Assembly: GCA_024233305.1 (NCBI GenBank)
Contig: JACKPV010000029.1
Span: forward strand, 62,001-126,000
DNA: 64,000 nt
Source of the DNA: Verrucomicrobiales bacterium
GTDB taxonomy: Bacteria; Verrucomicrobiota; Verrucomicrobiia; Limisphaerales; J093
Direction: 5' to 3'
The translations under genes and the position numbers were made by a program. The notes beneath the pieces were generated by a model that saw only the letters and a program-made list of their open reading frames with translations, did not search any database and was not told the origin of the DNA. Shown here one piece after another: positions 36,912-49,096 of this stretch (positions within the stretch are counted from its first letter, which is position 1; every line of letters starts with the position of its first letter).

Positions 36912-38147
36912 ATGTCATCTCCGAACGTTCCTGAAACCGGTTCCCCGAACCCTTACACCCGGCGTCGCTTTCTCGCTGACGCTGGTGCCGCCGCCGTCTC
37001 GGCCTCATTGTTGACCACGCCGCTCGCGCGCGCCGCCGATCGACCGAAGCTCCGGCTCGGTGTCATCGGTTGCGGTGGTCGCGGCCGTTGGATCACCAAT
37101 CTTTTCGCCCAGCACGGTGGCTATGAAATCGCGGCGGTCGCAGACTATTTCCAGGACCGGGTGGACGCCACGGGCGACCAGTTCAAGGTCCCCGAGAGCC
37201 GGCGGTTCACCGGGCTTTACAACCACCTGCGGCTGCTCGAACAACCGGTCGACGCTGTGGCGATCATCAGCCCGCCCTACTTCCATCCCGAGCAGGCGGC
37301 GGCGGCGGTGGCCGCGGGCAAACACGTCTACCTCGCCAAACCCATCGCCGTGGACGTGCCCGGGTGTCAGTCCATCGGCGCCAGTGGAGAACAGGCGACG
37401 GCGAAGAAACAGGTGTTCCTGGTCGATTTCCAGACGCGCGCCAACCCGCATTACCAGGAGGTGGTGCGGCGGGTGAAGGCGGGCCAGATCGGGACGCTGG
37501 TTTCGGCGGAGGCGACCTACCACTGCGGCCCGACCTTCGAAAGCCTGCGCCACTACCTCGACGGCCGCGAGAACGATCCCGAGGCGCGGTTGCGGGCGTG
37601 GGGTATCGACCGCGTCCTCTCGGGCGATGTCATCACCGAGCAGAACATCCATGCGCTTGATGTGGCCTGCTGGTTCCTCGACGACCACCCGCTGATGGCC
37701 TACGGCACGGGCGGTCTGGCGCGCGGCTTCGGCACGTGCTGGGACCATTACGCCGTCGTTTTCAACTTCCCGCAGGACCGCCTCGTGAGCTTCAACTCGA
37801 AGCAGGTCGGCCACGGTTACGACGACATTCTCTGCCGCGTTTACGGCACCAACGGCACGGCGGACACGCATTACTCGGGGAAGGTGTCACTGGCGTCGAA
37901 GGAAGATGGCTACAATGGCGACACGCGCGGGCTGTACCAGACCGGCGCCGAGGCCAACATCGCGACCTTCCACGAATGTGTGACGAAGGGCGACTGCGCC
38001 AACGGCACGGTTGCCGAGAGCGTGCGCAGCAACCTCACGACGATCCTCGGACGGACGGCGGCCTACGGCAAACGCGAGGTCACCTGGCGAGAGATGATGA
38101 GCAGGGCCGAGAAGTGGGAGTTCGACACCCGCGGTTTGAAAGGCTGA
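36912..38147 (+). CDS. Gfo/Idh/MocA-family oxidoreductase, Tat-exported
   Basis: A 411-residue periplasmic NAD(P)-dependent oxidoreductase. A twin-arginine signal (YTRRRFLADAGAAAVSASLL) begins the protein. The Rossmann fold starts LRLGVIGCGGRGRW, and the family active-site lysine block appears as VYLAKPIAVDV, where the usual Glu of the E-K-P motif is Ala while Lys is kept. The C-terminal half has the typical Gfo beta-sheet domain (TGGLARGFGTCWDHYAVVFNFP). Family members oxidise sugars or glycosides, often at C3. The gene begins 95 bases after the DUF1080 gene and is followed by a second oxidoreductase after 8 bases. Confidence 0.9.
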   Translation: MSSPNVPETGSPNPYTRRRFLADAGAAAVSASLLTTPLARAADRPKLRLGVIGCGGRGRWITNLFAQHGGYEIAAVADYFQDRVDATGDQFKVPESRRFTGLYNHLRLLEQPVDAVAIISPPYFHPEQAAAAVAAGKHVYLAKPIAVDVPGCQSIGASGEQATAKKQVFLVDFQTRANPHYQEVVRRVKAGQIGTLVSAEATYHCGPTFESLRHYLDGRENDPEARLRAWGIDRVLSGDVITEQNIHALDVACWFLDDHPLMAYGTGGLARGFGTCWDHYAVVFNFPQDRLVSFNSKQVGHGYDDILCRVYGTNGTADTHYSGKVSLASKEDGYNGDTRGLYQTGAEANIATFHECVTKGDCANGTVAESVRSNLTTILGRTAAYGKREVTWREMMSRAEKWEFDTRGLKG

Positions 38148-38155
38148 TTCCGACC

Positions 38156-39475
38156 ATGAACACCGTGACCCGACGACATTTCCTGAGACAATCCACGACC
38201 ACCGTGGCCGCCGGCGCAATGTTCGGCGGCCTGACCCTTCCCGGAGGGGCGCGCGCCGCCGCCGCGAGCGAGAAGCTGCGCGTCGGCCTGATCGGCTGCG
38301 GCGGCATGGGCAAGGGCGACCTGGCGACGTTCTTCCGGTACGACGACGTCGATTGCCCGGTGGTCTGCGATGTGGACGACCGCATGCTGGGTGAGGCGGT
38401 GAAGCTGGTCGAGGACAGCCGCGGCCATCGCCCCGACACCGTGAAGGACTTCCGCCGCGTGCTCGAGCGGAAGGACGTGGATGCGATCCTGGTTGCGACG
38501 CCCGATCATTGGCATGCGTTGCCGACGGTGCTGGGTTGCGAAGCGGGCAAGGATGTCTACGTCGAGAAACCGCTGGCGCTCACGATTGCGGAAGGCCGCG
38601 CGATGGTCGAGGCAGCGAAGCGGCACGGTCGAATCTGCCAGATGGGTGCGCAGCGATTGAGCAGCGCGACCTATGCGGAGGCGGTCGAGTTCGTGCGTTC
38701 CGGCAAGTTGGGCAAGGTCGGTCTGACGCGCGCATGGGCTTATCTCGACTGGATCAACCCGATTGGCAACCCGCCGGACGGCAATCCGCCCGCGGGCGTG
38801 GACTATGACCTGTGGCTGGGGCCCGCGCCGAAGCGCCCGTTCAACCCGAACCGGTTTCATTTCAACTTCCGCTGGTTCTGGAACCATGCCGGCGGGTTGA
38901 TGACCGACTGGGGCGTGCACTTGATCCAGGTGCTGCTGTGGGCGATGGGACCGGACTTCCCCCAGGCCGTGATGTCCAGCGGCGGCAAGTACGTGCTCGA
39001 GGACAACTCGGAAACGCCCGACACCCAGATCACCGTCTATGAGTTCCCGACCTACACCCTGGTCTGGGAACACAAGGTCGGCGTCAGCCTCGGCCTCTAC
39101 AACCGGCCGTGGGGCATGTCGTTCACCGGCACCGAAGGCACGCTCGTGATCAACGACAGCGGCTGGGAAATCCTGCGGGAACCGCGCAAGGACAGCCTTG
39201 AACCGAAGAAGTTCCCCGGCGGCCCCGACCCGCGCCCGGCGCATGTGCGCAACTTCATCGACTGCGTGAAATCGCGCCGGCAACCGGTGGAATCGCTGGA
39301 CGTCGGCCATCAGGTCTCGACCGTGGCGCATCTCGGCAACCTCGCCTTGCGCACGGGCCGCCGGATTGTCTGGGATCCGGCCACGGAAACGGTCGTGGAC
39401 GATCCCGCCGCGAACCGCCTGGTCACCACGCCATACCGGACGCCCTGGAAGTTGCCCGGCCTGCGTGGGGCGTAA
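38156..39475 (+). CDS. Gfo/Idh/MocA-family oxidoreductase, Tat-exported (second copy)
   Basis: A 439-residue paralogue-like oxidoreductase. Twin-arginine signal TRRHFLRQSTTTVAAGAMFG, Rossmann start LRVGLIGCGGMGKGD, and the canonical E-K-P motif in VYVEKPLALTIAEG. Later blocks (YDLWLGPAPKRPFNPNRFHFNFRWFWNH, MTDWGVHLIQVLLWAM, FTGTEGTLVINDSGWEI) are the usual ones for the planctomycete/verrucomicrobial branch. Begins 8 bases after the previous stop, so it is co-transcribed. With the DUF1080 protein it forms a likely oxidise-then-cleave module for glycosides. Confidence 0.92.
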   Translation: MNTVTRRHFLRQSTTTVAAGAMFGGLTLPGGARAAAASEKLRVGLIGCGGMGKGDLATFFRYDDVDCPVVCDVDDRMLGEAVKLVEDSRGHRPDTVKDFRRVLERKDVDAILVATPDHWHALPTVLGCEAGKDVYVEKPLALTIAEGRAMVEAAKRHGRICQMGAQRLSSATYAEAVEFVRSGKLGKVGLTRAWAYLDWINPIGNPPDGNPPAGVDYDLWLGPAPKRPFNPNRFHFNFRWFWNHAGGLMTDWGVHLIQVLLWAMGPDFPQAVMSSGGKYVLEDNSETPDTQITVYEFPTYTLVWEHKVGVSLGLYNRPWGMSFTGTEGTLVINDSGWEILREPRKDSLEPKKFPGGPDPRPAHVRNFIDCVKSRRQPVESLDVGHQVSTVAHLGNLALRTGRRIVWDPATETVVDDPAANRLVTTPYRTPWKLPGLRGA

Positions 39476-39564
39476 GCCCGGAGGCGCCCGACGAAGCAAC
39501 GGAGCGTCGCGGGCGCCTGCTTGGCTTGCCCGGTCCCCGGATTCTGGCACCATCCCGGCTCGCG

Positions 39565-41511
<1,947 letters not shown>

Positions 41512-41823
41512 TATTTACACATCGAGTTGGTCGCCCCTTCCGCGCGGGGACGCCGGCCTCCCGGTCCCGCGCCGGCACACACCTGGAGCATCCCCCGCCA
41601 CCCCTGCGAGGTCGGGAAGTCCGGTGCGGCAATCCCGCTGTTGCGCTTGACGCACCCCCCGGTTCCGACTCAACGATGGCATTTCGCGGACGGACGTGGG
41701 ACCACGTTCGGGTCGCGCCAGGGCGGCGGTTGTCCGCCGGGCAAAAACCTGCGCACTCGGGGCTTGACGCCATCAACCCCCTTGCATAGACACACAGCAC
41801 TGAATTGACGAACGGAGATACGC
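41512..41823. other. Intergenic region upstream of acpP
   Basis: About 310 bases. It contains the tail of the dispersed repeat, no recognisable gene, and the probable acpP promoter near 41764-41792. Confidence 0.5.
41764..41792 (+). promoter_or_regulatory. Possible sigma-70-type promoter for acpP
   Basis: TTGACG at 41764-41769, a 17-base spacer, then TAGACA at 41787-41792. The -35 is good and the -10 is weak; about 30 bases remain to the ATG at 41824. A Shine-Dalgarno-like GGAG precedes the ATG. Confidence 0.35.
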
Positions 41824-42069
41824 ATGGCCGCTGAAAAATCAGTTGAAGAGAAGGTCAAGGACATCGTGGTCGAGCAGCTGGGCGTGAAGCCCGAGCAGGT
41901 CACGCCCGAAGCCAAGTTCATTGAGGACCTCGGAGCGGACTCGCTCGACACTGTCGAGCTGGTCATGGCCTTCGAGGAGGAATTCGGTCAGGAGATCCCC
42001 GACGAGGAGGCTGAGAAGCTCCAGACCGTCGGCGACGTGATCAAGTACCTCGAAGAACTCCAGAAGTAA
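41824..42069 (+). CDS. acpP: Acyl carrier protein
   Basis: An 81-residue acidic ACP that carries growing acyl chains on a phosphopantetheine arm. The attachment motif GADSLDTVELVMAFEEEF is intact, with the Ser of D-S-L at position ~41; VKDIVVEQLGVKPEQVTPEAKFIEDLG leads into it. Length and charge are normal. It is followed after 70 bases by fabF, the usual fatty-acid synthesis order. Confidence 0.97.
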   Translation: MAAEKSVEEKVKDIVVEQLGVKPEQVTPEAKFIEDLGADSLDTVELVMAFEEEFGQEIPDEEAEKLQTVGDVIKYLEELQK

Positions 42070-42139
42070 TCTCCGGCAACTCACTTCGGGGCAGCCGCGT
42101 CGACGCTGACGCTTGCGTGCGGGCTGCCCTGCTGCATTT

Positions 42140-43399
<1,260 letters not shown>

Positions 43400-43469
43400 C
43401 CATCGGCCCGTCGCCTGCGCCCCACCGCGACGGTCTCCGCCGCTTCGGGCATTTGGATTTCGGCCCGCT

Positions 43470-44360
43470 TCACGGCCCCGCCCAGCGCGCCGCCTCGCGC
43501 ACCCGTTCCAAGACGATGTCCCCGAGCGCCGGCGCCAGGCCGATACTGGGCGCGTACCAGATCAGCTTGCCGTGACGTTCCGTGGGATTCCTCCAGGAGA
43601 ACCGTCCCTCGCGCAACCGTCGCTGCACGTTCGCTTCGCCTTCCCCCAGCAACACCGGCACATCCTGCGCCGCGTGCAAGCCCGGGCTAAGGAACAGGGA
43701 GACGATCACGAGCTGCCTCGCCGCTGCGAGCCGGTGGCAGTCACCGACCCGCGGATCCTCCTCGAGATAGACCGTATGCACCTCGGCATAACCGCCGCGC
43801 TCCCGCAGGGCCGCGGCCCGGGCCTCGACTTCACGCCGCGCGCGCGGGCTGCGCGGAGTGCCGTGACCAATCAGGATCAACGCCGTGGACGCCGGATCGG
43901 GCCGGACCGGAAACGGATGCCGTTCCACCACGGCGGCCGCCTGCTCGAGCAGCAGGTCCGTCAGCCGGGGATGCGTGCCGACCGGTTCGGTGTAATGCCA
44001 GGTGCGGCCCGGTTCGCGACGAAGGCGTCGTTCCGGCAGGACCCCTTCGACAGGAAACCCCAACCGCGCCGGGATCACCTCCTCGGCGAAATAGCCGGCG
44101 GTGGCAAACCAGGGAACGATGAACACCCGTGAACCGGGGAGTCTTGGGAGAACGCGCTGGATCTTCGGCTCCTGCTTCCAAAACACCCCGGCCACGGTGG
44201 CGAAGAGGCCCCGGGCACGCAGGGCGCTTGCCTGGTGACGGACCGGTACCGCAGACCCGGAGTTCAGCTCCGTTCCGTGACCAAGCAGGACCAGCGAGGC
44301 ATCCCTCCAGGATTCCGGCAACACCCTGCAATGGGTAGCGCCGCAACCGCCGGCAGGCAA
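43470..44360 (-). CDS. Two-domain CbiX/SirB-like chelatase-family protein
   Basis: A ~296-residue protein with two chelatase-like halves, each opening with a short strand and a conserved H-G: LVLLGHGTELNSGSAV (N-half) and ALILIGHGTPRSPRARRE (C-half). The second half also has FLSPGLHAAQDVPVLL, the metal-binding His region of the SirB/CbiX family. These enzymes insert Co or Fe into sirohydrochlorin for cobalamin or siroheme. No other genes of those pathways lie nearby, so the substrate is uncertain. The ATG at 44360 lies only 7 bases from a MITE-like element, so the first ~18 residues (MPAGGCGATH...) may not be original; an internal GTG at about residue 13 is possible. Confidence 0.7.
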   Translation of the reverse strand: MPAGGCGATHCRVLPESWRDASLVLLGHGTELNSGSAVPVRHQASALRARGLFATVAGVFWKQEPKIQRVLPRLPGSRVFIVPWFATAGYFAEEVIPARLGFPVEGVLPERRLRREPGRTWHYTEPVGTHPRLTDLLLEQAAAVVERHPFPVRPDPASTALILIGHGTPRSPRARREVEARAAALRERGGYAEVHTVYLEEDPRVGDCHRLAAARQLVIVSLFLSPGLHAAQDVPVLLGEGEANVQRRLREGRFSWRNPTERHGKLIWYAPSIGLAPALGDIVLERVREAARWAGP

Positions 44361-44367
44361 GCCGCTC

Positions 44368-44555
44368 CCCGTATCGATTCAACACCCTGCAGCCGACGAC
44401 GTGCAGTCGGCGCTGAAATCCAAGCGCTTACGCGGGCTCGCCGATTCCGATCAGCAGTCACGTCCCGGGGAATCGTCGCACCCGGCGGCACGAAGCGTTT
44501 TCCCCACGGAATCATGCCCCGACTCGACGTCGGCGGCTGCGAATCAATGGACGGT
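44368..44555. mobile_element. ~188-bp palindromic MITE-like element, copy 5 (diverged ends)
   Basis: Left end CCCGTATCGATTCAACACCC and inverted arms with GCCGACGACGTGCAGTCGGCGC and GACTCGACGTCGGCGGCTGC; the middle (AAATCCAAGCGCTTACGCGGG...) matches copies 1, 6 and 7 in reverse. The outermost bases are mutated and no target duplication can be recognised. Lies between the CbiX-like gene and zwf, with 120 bases of unassigned sequence before zwf. Confidence 0.7.
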
Positions 44556-44675
44556 CAGGGCACCGCCGGGGGCGTGTCCGCCCGGGCGGAGGAGGGTTGT
44601 GGGATCTTGGGCTGAGCGCGTCGGAGCCGATTGGCCACTTGCAACCGGTCCCTCCCCCGGCAATGTTGCGGGTCC

Positions 44676-46238
44676 ATGGACGATCTGGATCACCTGGACG
44701 AGCTGATGGTCTGCCGCCTGCAGGCCGGGCCGGTTCAACTCACGCCCTGCACGATTGTCATTTTTGGCGCCAGCGGGGACCTGACGGCCCGGAAACTCAT
44801 TCCGGCGCTGTATCATCTGCACGTAGACGGGGTGCTGCCCGACCCGGTGCGGGTGGTGGGAGTCGCCCGCCGGGAGAAGAGCGACGACGCCTGGCGGGAG
44901 GAACTGTCCGGGGCGGTGCGCCGCTTCTCACGGACGCAACCCGTGGCGGCCGCCGGCTGGGAACGGTTCGCCCGATGCCTGCACTATTGCCAGGGCGACG
45001 TGGAAGATCCCGCGACGTATGCATCGCTCGGGACGCGGCTCAAGTCCTTCGGCGATGAACGTCTGGCGCGGAATCTCCTTTTCTATTTCGCGGTTTCGCC
45101 CAGTCAGTTTGGCGATGTGACCGCCCAGCTGGAATCCGCCGGCTTGTTGCGCCGCGAGGAGGAACCTCCGTTCTGGCAGCGCGTCGTCGTGGAGAAGCCC
45201 TTCGGCCACGACCTGGGATCGGCGCGGCGCTTGAACGCGGAACTGACCCGCCACGCGCACGAGCAGCAGATCTTTCGCATCGACCATTACCTCGGCAAGG
45301 AGACGGTTCAGAACATCCTGATGTTCCGCTTCTCGAACGCCATCTTCGAACAGCTCTGGAACCGTCAATCAGTCGATCACGTCCAGATCACGGTGAGCGA
45401 ACAACTCGGCGTCGGGACGCGGGGCGGTTACTACGAGGAAGCCGGCGCCCTTCGCGACATGGTCCAGAACCACCTGCTTCAGGTGCTGGCGCTCGTGGCG
45501 ATGGAGCCGCCGGTCTCCCTCGAAGCCGAGTCCATCCGCGACGAAAAGGTGAAGCTGTTGAAGTCCATCCGCCCGTTTCCATCCGATGACGTGCGGGCTC
45601 ATGTCGTGCGCGGCCAATACCGCGCCGGAACGCTCGAGGGAAGAACCCTCCCGGCTTACCGCGAGGAACCCAAGGTCGACCCGCGCTCGAACGTCGAGAC
45701 CTTCGTGGCCCTGCGGCTCCTGATCGACAATTGGCGCTGGTCCGGAGTGCCGTTCTATCTCCGGACCGGCAAGCGGCTGCCGCTGAGCGCGAGCGAGGTG
45801 CGGATTCAGTTCCGACCGACTCCCAACGTGCTGTTTGCCGCCCAGTGCGGCCCGCGGCTCGATGCCAACGCCCTCACCCTGCGGTTGCAGCCCCACGAGG
45901 GCATTTCGCTGCGCTTCAACGGCAAGGTGCCCGGCGCCAGCGTCGAAGTGCGCCCCGTCCGGATGCACTTCAGCTACGACACCGAGTTCGGGGCCTACAC
46001 GCCGGAGGCATACGAACGGCTGTTGCTCGAAGCCATCGAGGGCGATCCCACGCTCTTCATCCGCCGCGACGAGGTGGAAGCGGCCTGGGGTATCGTGGAC
46101 GTGATCCGGAACGCCTGGGACGGACAGCCCCTCGCCGACGGGGAGTTTTACCCGGCCGGAAGCTGGGGCCCCGGGGCAGCCGCGGCGTTGCTGGGCCAAA
46201 GCCGCCGGGCCTGGCGCGATCCGCAACCGGTCGCCTGA
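44676..46238 (+). CDS. zwf: Glucose-6-phosphate 1-dehydrogenase
   Basis: A 520-residue enzyme that oxidises glucose 6-phosphate to 6-phosphogluconolactone with NADP, the first step of the oxidative pentose phosphate pathway. The nucleotide-binding start is TIVIFGASGDLTARKLIPAL; the active-site block FRIDHYLGKETVQN with its catalytic His is intact, and KPFGHDLGSARRLN carries the substrate Lys. The ATG at 44676 removes 15 residues of the longer frame (44631), which look like non-coding. Followed 22 bases later by pgl, so one operon. Confidence 0.96.
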   Translation: MDDLDHLDELMVCRLQAGPVQLTPCTIVIFGASGDLTARKLIPALYHLHVDGVLPDPVRVVGVARREKSDDAWREELSGAVRRFSRTQPVAAAGWERFARCLHYCQGDVEDPATYASLGTRLKSFGDERLARNLLFYFAVSPSQFGDVTAQLESAGLLRREEEPPFWQRVVVEKPFGHDLGSARRLNAELTRHAHEQQIFRIDHYLGKETVQNILMFRFSNAIFEQLWNRQSVDHVQITVSEQLGVGTRGGYYEEAGALRDMVQNHLLQVLALVAMEPPVSLEAESIRDEKVKLLKSIRPFPSDDVRAHVVRGQYRAGTLEGRTLPAYREEPKVDPRSNVETFVALRLLIDNWRWSGVPFYLRTGKRLPLSASEVRIQFRPTPNVLFAAQCGPRLDANALTLRLQPHEGISLRFNGKVPGASVEVRPVRMHFSYDTEFGAYTPEAYERLLLEAIEGDPTLFIRRDEVEAAWGIVDVIRNAWDGQPLADGEFYPAGSWGPGAAAALLGQSRRAWRDPQPVA

Positions 46239-46260
46239 CCCCGCAAGCTCGCGCACGGCC

Positions 46261-47031
46261 ATGATCGAACTCCGGCAATTCAGCGATTCCGATTCCCTCG
46301 CCACCGGCGCCGCCCGGCGTTTCCTGGGCGCACTCGAGAGCCGGTCGCCGCGTCCGCACCCCTTTACGGTGGCCCTGTCGGGAGGCCGGATCGCGACGCC
46401 GTTCTATGACGCCCTCGTCGCCCAGACCGGTGGACGTCGCGCGCTGTGGGAGAACGTCGAGTTCTTCTTCACCGACGAGCGCTGGGTGCCGCTGGATCAT
46501 CCGGACAGCAACTTCCAGCTCGCGCGGGAGCGCCTGTTCGAGCCGCTCGAAATCCCGCTCGTCCGGTGTCACGCGCTGGCCGGAGGCCCGGATCGTGAGT
46601 TCGCTGCCGCGCAGGCCCAGGCGGAACTGCTGGCCCGCACACCGCGCAGCGTGCAGGGCCAACCGATCCTGGATCTGGTAATCCTCGGCATGGGCGAGGA
46701 CGGTCACGTCGCCTCGTTGTTCCCGGAAGCCTCGGCGGAGGTCGTTGAAAGCCGCAAGGTCTATCTGCCCGTCGAAGGTCCCAAACCGCCTCCCGAGCGG
46801 CTCACCCTGACCTACGCCGTGCTGGCCGAGGCCCGCGAAGTGTGGGTGCTGATCAACGGCTCCGGAAAGGAAGCGGCGTTGCAGGAATCGCTCTGCGAAA
46901 ACGGACGGACGCCGCTGGCCCGGGTCATCCGCAGTCGCGAGCGAACACAGCTTTTCACCGCGGTGCCGGTCGAAACCGGGGGCGATGGCCGATCACAATT
47001 CCGAAGCCCGGAGTCCGGAATCCGAACGTGA
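46261..47031 (+). CDS. pgl: 6-phosphogluconolactonase
   Basis: A 256-residue enzyme that hydrolyses 6-phosphogluconolactone, the product of Zwf. Blocks of the DevB/SOL group are clear: VALSGGRIATPFYDAL, FFFTDERWVPLDHPDSNF, LVILGMGEDGHVASLFP with the catalytic His, and VLINGSGKEAALQ. The last ~15 residues (GGDGRSQFRSPESGIRT) lie past the usual family end and may be a drifted tail. Directly downstream of zwf in the same operon. Confidence 0.93.
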   Translation: MIELRQFSDSDSLATGAARRFLGALESRSPRPHPFTVALSGGRIATPFYDALVAQTGGRRALWENVEFFFTDERWVPLDHPDSNFQLARERLFEPLEIPLVRCHALAGGPDREFAAAQAQAELLARTPRSVQGQPILDLVILGMGEDGHVASLFPEASAEVVESRKVYLPVEGPKPPPERLTLTYAVLAEAREVWVLINGSGKEAALQESLCENGRTPLARVIRSRERTQLFTAVPVETGGDGRSQFRSPESGIRT

Positions 47032-47052
47032 TTCAAAGCGTAACGGGGCTCA

Positions 47053-47246
47053 GCCGTAGCGATTCAGTAACTCGTAGCCGCCGACGTGCAGTCGGCGCAT
47101 GATTCAGCTGGGATAGGGCTGCCTGCCGCCGAGGGCGACGATTCACCGAAAAGTGACTGCTGATCGGAATCGGCGAGCCCGCGTAAGCCCTTGGATTTCA
47201 GCGCCGACTACACGTCGGCGGCTACCCCGTGTTGAATCGATACGGC
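47053..47246. mobile_element. 194-bp palindromic MITE-like element, copy 6
   Basis: Flanked by TCA at 47050-47052 and 47247-47249. Left end GCCGTAGCGATTCAGTAAC; reverse complement of the right end GCCGTATCGATTCAACACGG. Same 194-base length as copies 1 and 7 and nearly identical inside to copy 1. On the minus strand the right-hand TCA is TGA, the stop codon of the ROK kinase gene. Confidence 0.85.
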
Positions 47247-48230
47247 TCAGGCCTGCCGGGTCTGCCGGCGTGCCAGCACCGCGCCGCCCGTGATGCCCGC
47301 ATCGTCACCGAGGGTCGAAGCGAGGATTTGAATGCCCTTGTCGACGCCGCTCATGGCGTATTGGCGGGCATTTCGGACCACGATTTCGAGCATCTGATCC
47401 TCGAGTGCCTGCATCACGCCGCCGCCCAGGACGACGACCTCCGGGTTGAGGAAGTTGATGACGTTGGCCACGGCGATGCCCGTGAAGGCGGCGGCGTCCT
47501 CGACGACCTTTTGGACGAACTTGTCGCCCTTCTTGATAGCTTTCCGGAGATCGCCGCTGCGCATGTCCTTCAAGCCGGGACCGAGCATTTCGGTGAGGAG
47601 GGTCTTCTGGCCGTCCTTCACCGCGCCGAGGACCCGCTTGAAAATGGCCGTGCGGCTGGCAAGCGCCTCGAAACACCCCTTGTTGCCGCAGGCGCATTTC
47701 GGTCCGTTGACGTCGAGGACCATGTGGCCAATCTCGCCGGCGGTACGGTTGAAGCCGGAGTAGAGTTCGCCGTTCACCACCACGCCGGCGCCGATGCCCG
47801 TGCCCAGGAAGATGCCTACGAGGTGGCGCGGGCCGCCCTTGAGTTCCTTCTCGTGAACGCCGAGGGCCTGGATGTTGCAGTCGTTCTCGATGAACACGGG
47901 GACCTTCAAGGCCTTCTCGAGCGCGGCCTTGAGCGGGATGTCCCGCCATTCGAGGTTCGGCGCGAAGATGACCGTGCCGGATTCCGGATCGGTCGCGCCC
48001 GGCGCCCCGATGCCGACCCCGCGCACGTCCTCGGGCTTCAGATCGCACTCGTCGATCGCATCGAGAACGCACCGCGCAATGCGGTCGATCACCGCCTCGA
48101 CCCCGCGTTTGGCCTTGGTGCTCTTCTTGGATTTGCCGATCAGGGAAAGATCGGCGTCAAACACCCCCGCGAGGATCTTGGTCCCCCCGAGGTCTACTCC
48201 CACCACGTGGCTCTTGTTGTTGCTGGCCAT
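47247..48230 (-). CDS. ROK-family sugar kinase (glucokinase-like)
   Basis: A 327-residue kinase of the ROK family, most likely a glucokinase supplying glucose 6-phosphate to Zwf. It begins HVVGVDLGGTKILAGVFD (phosphate-1), contains GVGIGAPGATDPESGTV and IENDCNIQALG (catalytic Asp), LGTGIGAGVVVNGELYSG, the zinc-binding cluster CACGNKGCFE, and the C-terminal VVLGGGVMQALEDQ. ATG 48230 removes a long Arg-rich upstream frame. Its TGA stop (47247-47249) is one copy of the target duplication of the adjacent palindromic element. It is downstream of the two kinase-like paralogues on the same strand (71-base gap). Confidence 0.93.
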   Translation of the reverse strand: MASNNKSHVVGVDLGGTKILAGVFDADLSLIGKSKKSTKAKRGVEAVIDRIARCVLDAIDECDLKPEDVRGVGIGAPGATDPESGTVIFAPNLEWRDIPLKAALEKALKVPVFIENDCNIQALGVHEKELKGGPRHLVGIFLGTGIGAGVVVNGELYSGFNRTAGEIGHMVLDVNGPKCACGNKGCFEALASRTAIFKRVLGAVKDGQKTLLTEMLGPGLKDMRSGDLRKAIKKGDKFVQKVVEDAAAFTGIAVANVINFLNPEVVVLGGGVMQALEDQMLEIVVRNARQYAMSGVDKGIQILASTLGDDAGITGGAVLARRQTRQA

Positions 48231-48301
48231 GGTTCGTCTGGCTGTGGACGTCGCTCGGGCGACATCCGGCTTCGGGTTCCCGCACATCGACCGCCCGTCG
48301 G

Positions 48302-49096
48302 TCAGCGTTGACCGAAAAGCACGGTCGCGATCTTCTGCTGCAACTCGCGGCTGATCTCGTCGGCCGAGCGGTCGCCATTCACGATGGTGAAGGCATAGGT
48401 CCGCTGCAGCCGCCGGAACTGTTCGATGATCAAGCGCTGGTATTGCACAAAGCTGTCGAACATGTCCCGCGAGAGACCGAGATCCATGCCGCTTTCCCAG
48501 TAGTCGAGGGCGTGGCTTTTCGCGAAGTTTCGTTGCACCAGTTCCTCGGGGCTCACCTCGAGGTAGAACACCACGTCCGGCGCCAGCGCGATCCCGTAGA
48601 GGTTCCGCAACCACACCTCGTCGATGCCCCGCACGATGTCGCGCGCCATCAGCGTATAGATGTACCGGTCCGCGAGCACCATGAAGCCCGCCTTCAATGC
48701 CGGTAGAATCACGTTCTCGATCTGGTCGGCAAAATCGGTCGCGTAGAACAGACTGAGGGTGGTGCGGCTTAGAATATTTCCGGCCTGCGCCCGTTCGAGT
48801 TCCTCGCGAACCAGACTGGATCGCTTCAGCCCAACCTGCACCGTGCCGTGGCCGTGGCTCTCCAGCCACGCCACCAGCCGGGCAATCTGGGTCGAACGCC
48901 CCGAACCGTCCGCTCCCTCGACCACGATCAACTTGCCCGAAAGCGTGTCCGCCGGAATACCCGGCACGCCGTGACCGTAATAGCGCTTTGGCGTCCGCCG
49001 CGGCACCGGCACCCGCGCCGCCCGGGGACGCGGACGGGGCTCGTCAACGCTGCACGGGGCTGGGGCGGAGACCGTTCGGGTGACCTTACTGCGCGG
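48302..49096 (-). CDS. Thymidylate kinase-like paralogue with altered P-loop
   Basis: A 264-residue protein of the thymidylate kinase family, the second member of a tandem pair. The start ATG 49096 overlaps the end of the upstream copy; the first ~50 residues are an Arg/Pro-rich extension. The P-loop reads EGADGSGRSTQ: the Walker A Lys is replaced by Arg (R68). Other family features remain: SLFYATDFADQIENVI, VLADRYIYTLMARD (the D-R-Y motif), and LYGIALAPDVVFYLEVSPEELVQR. Loss of the P-loop Lys suggests low or altered catalysis, possibly a regulatory partner of the intact upstream copy; this is inference. Confidence 0.82.
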   Translation of the reverse strand, partial: PRSKVTRTVSAPAPCSVDEPRPRPRAARVPVPRRTPKRYYGHGVPGIPADTLSGKLIVVEGADGSGRSTQIARLVAWLESHGHGTVQVGLKRSSLVREELERAQAGNILSRTTLSLFYATDFADQIENVILPALKAGFMVLADRYIYTLMARDIVRGIDEVWLRNLYGIALAPDVVFYLEVSPEELVQRNFAKSHALDYWESGMDLGLSRDMFDSFVQYQRLIIEQFRRLQRTYAFTIVNGDRSADEISRELQQKIATVLFGQR

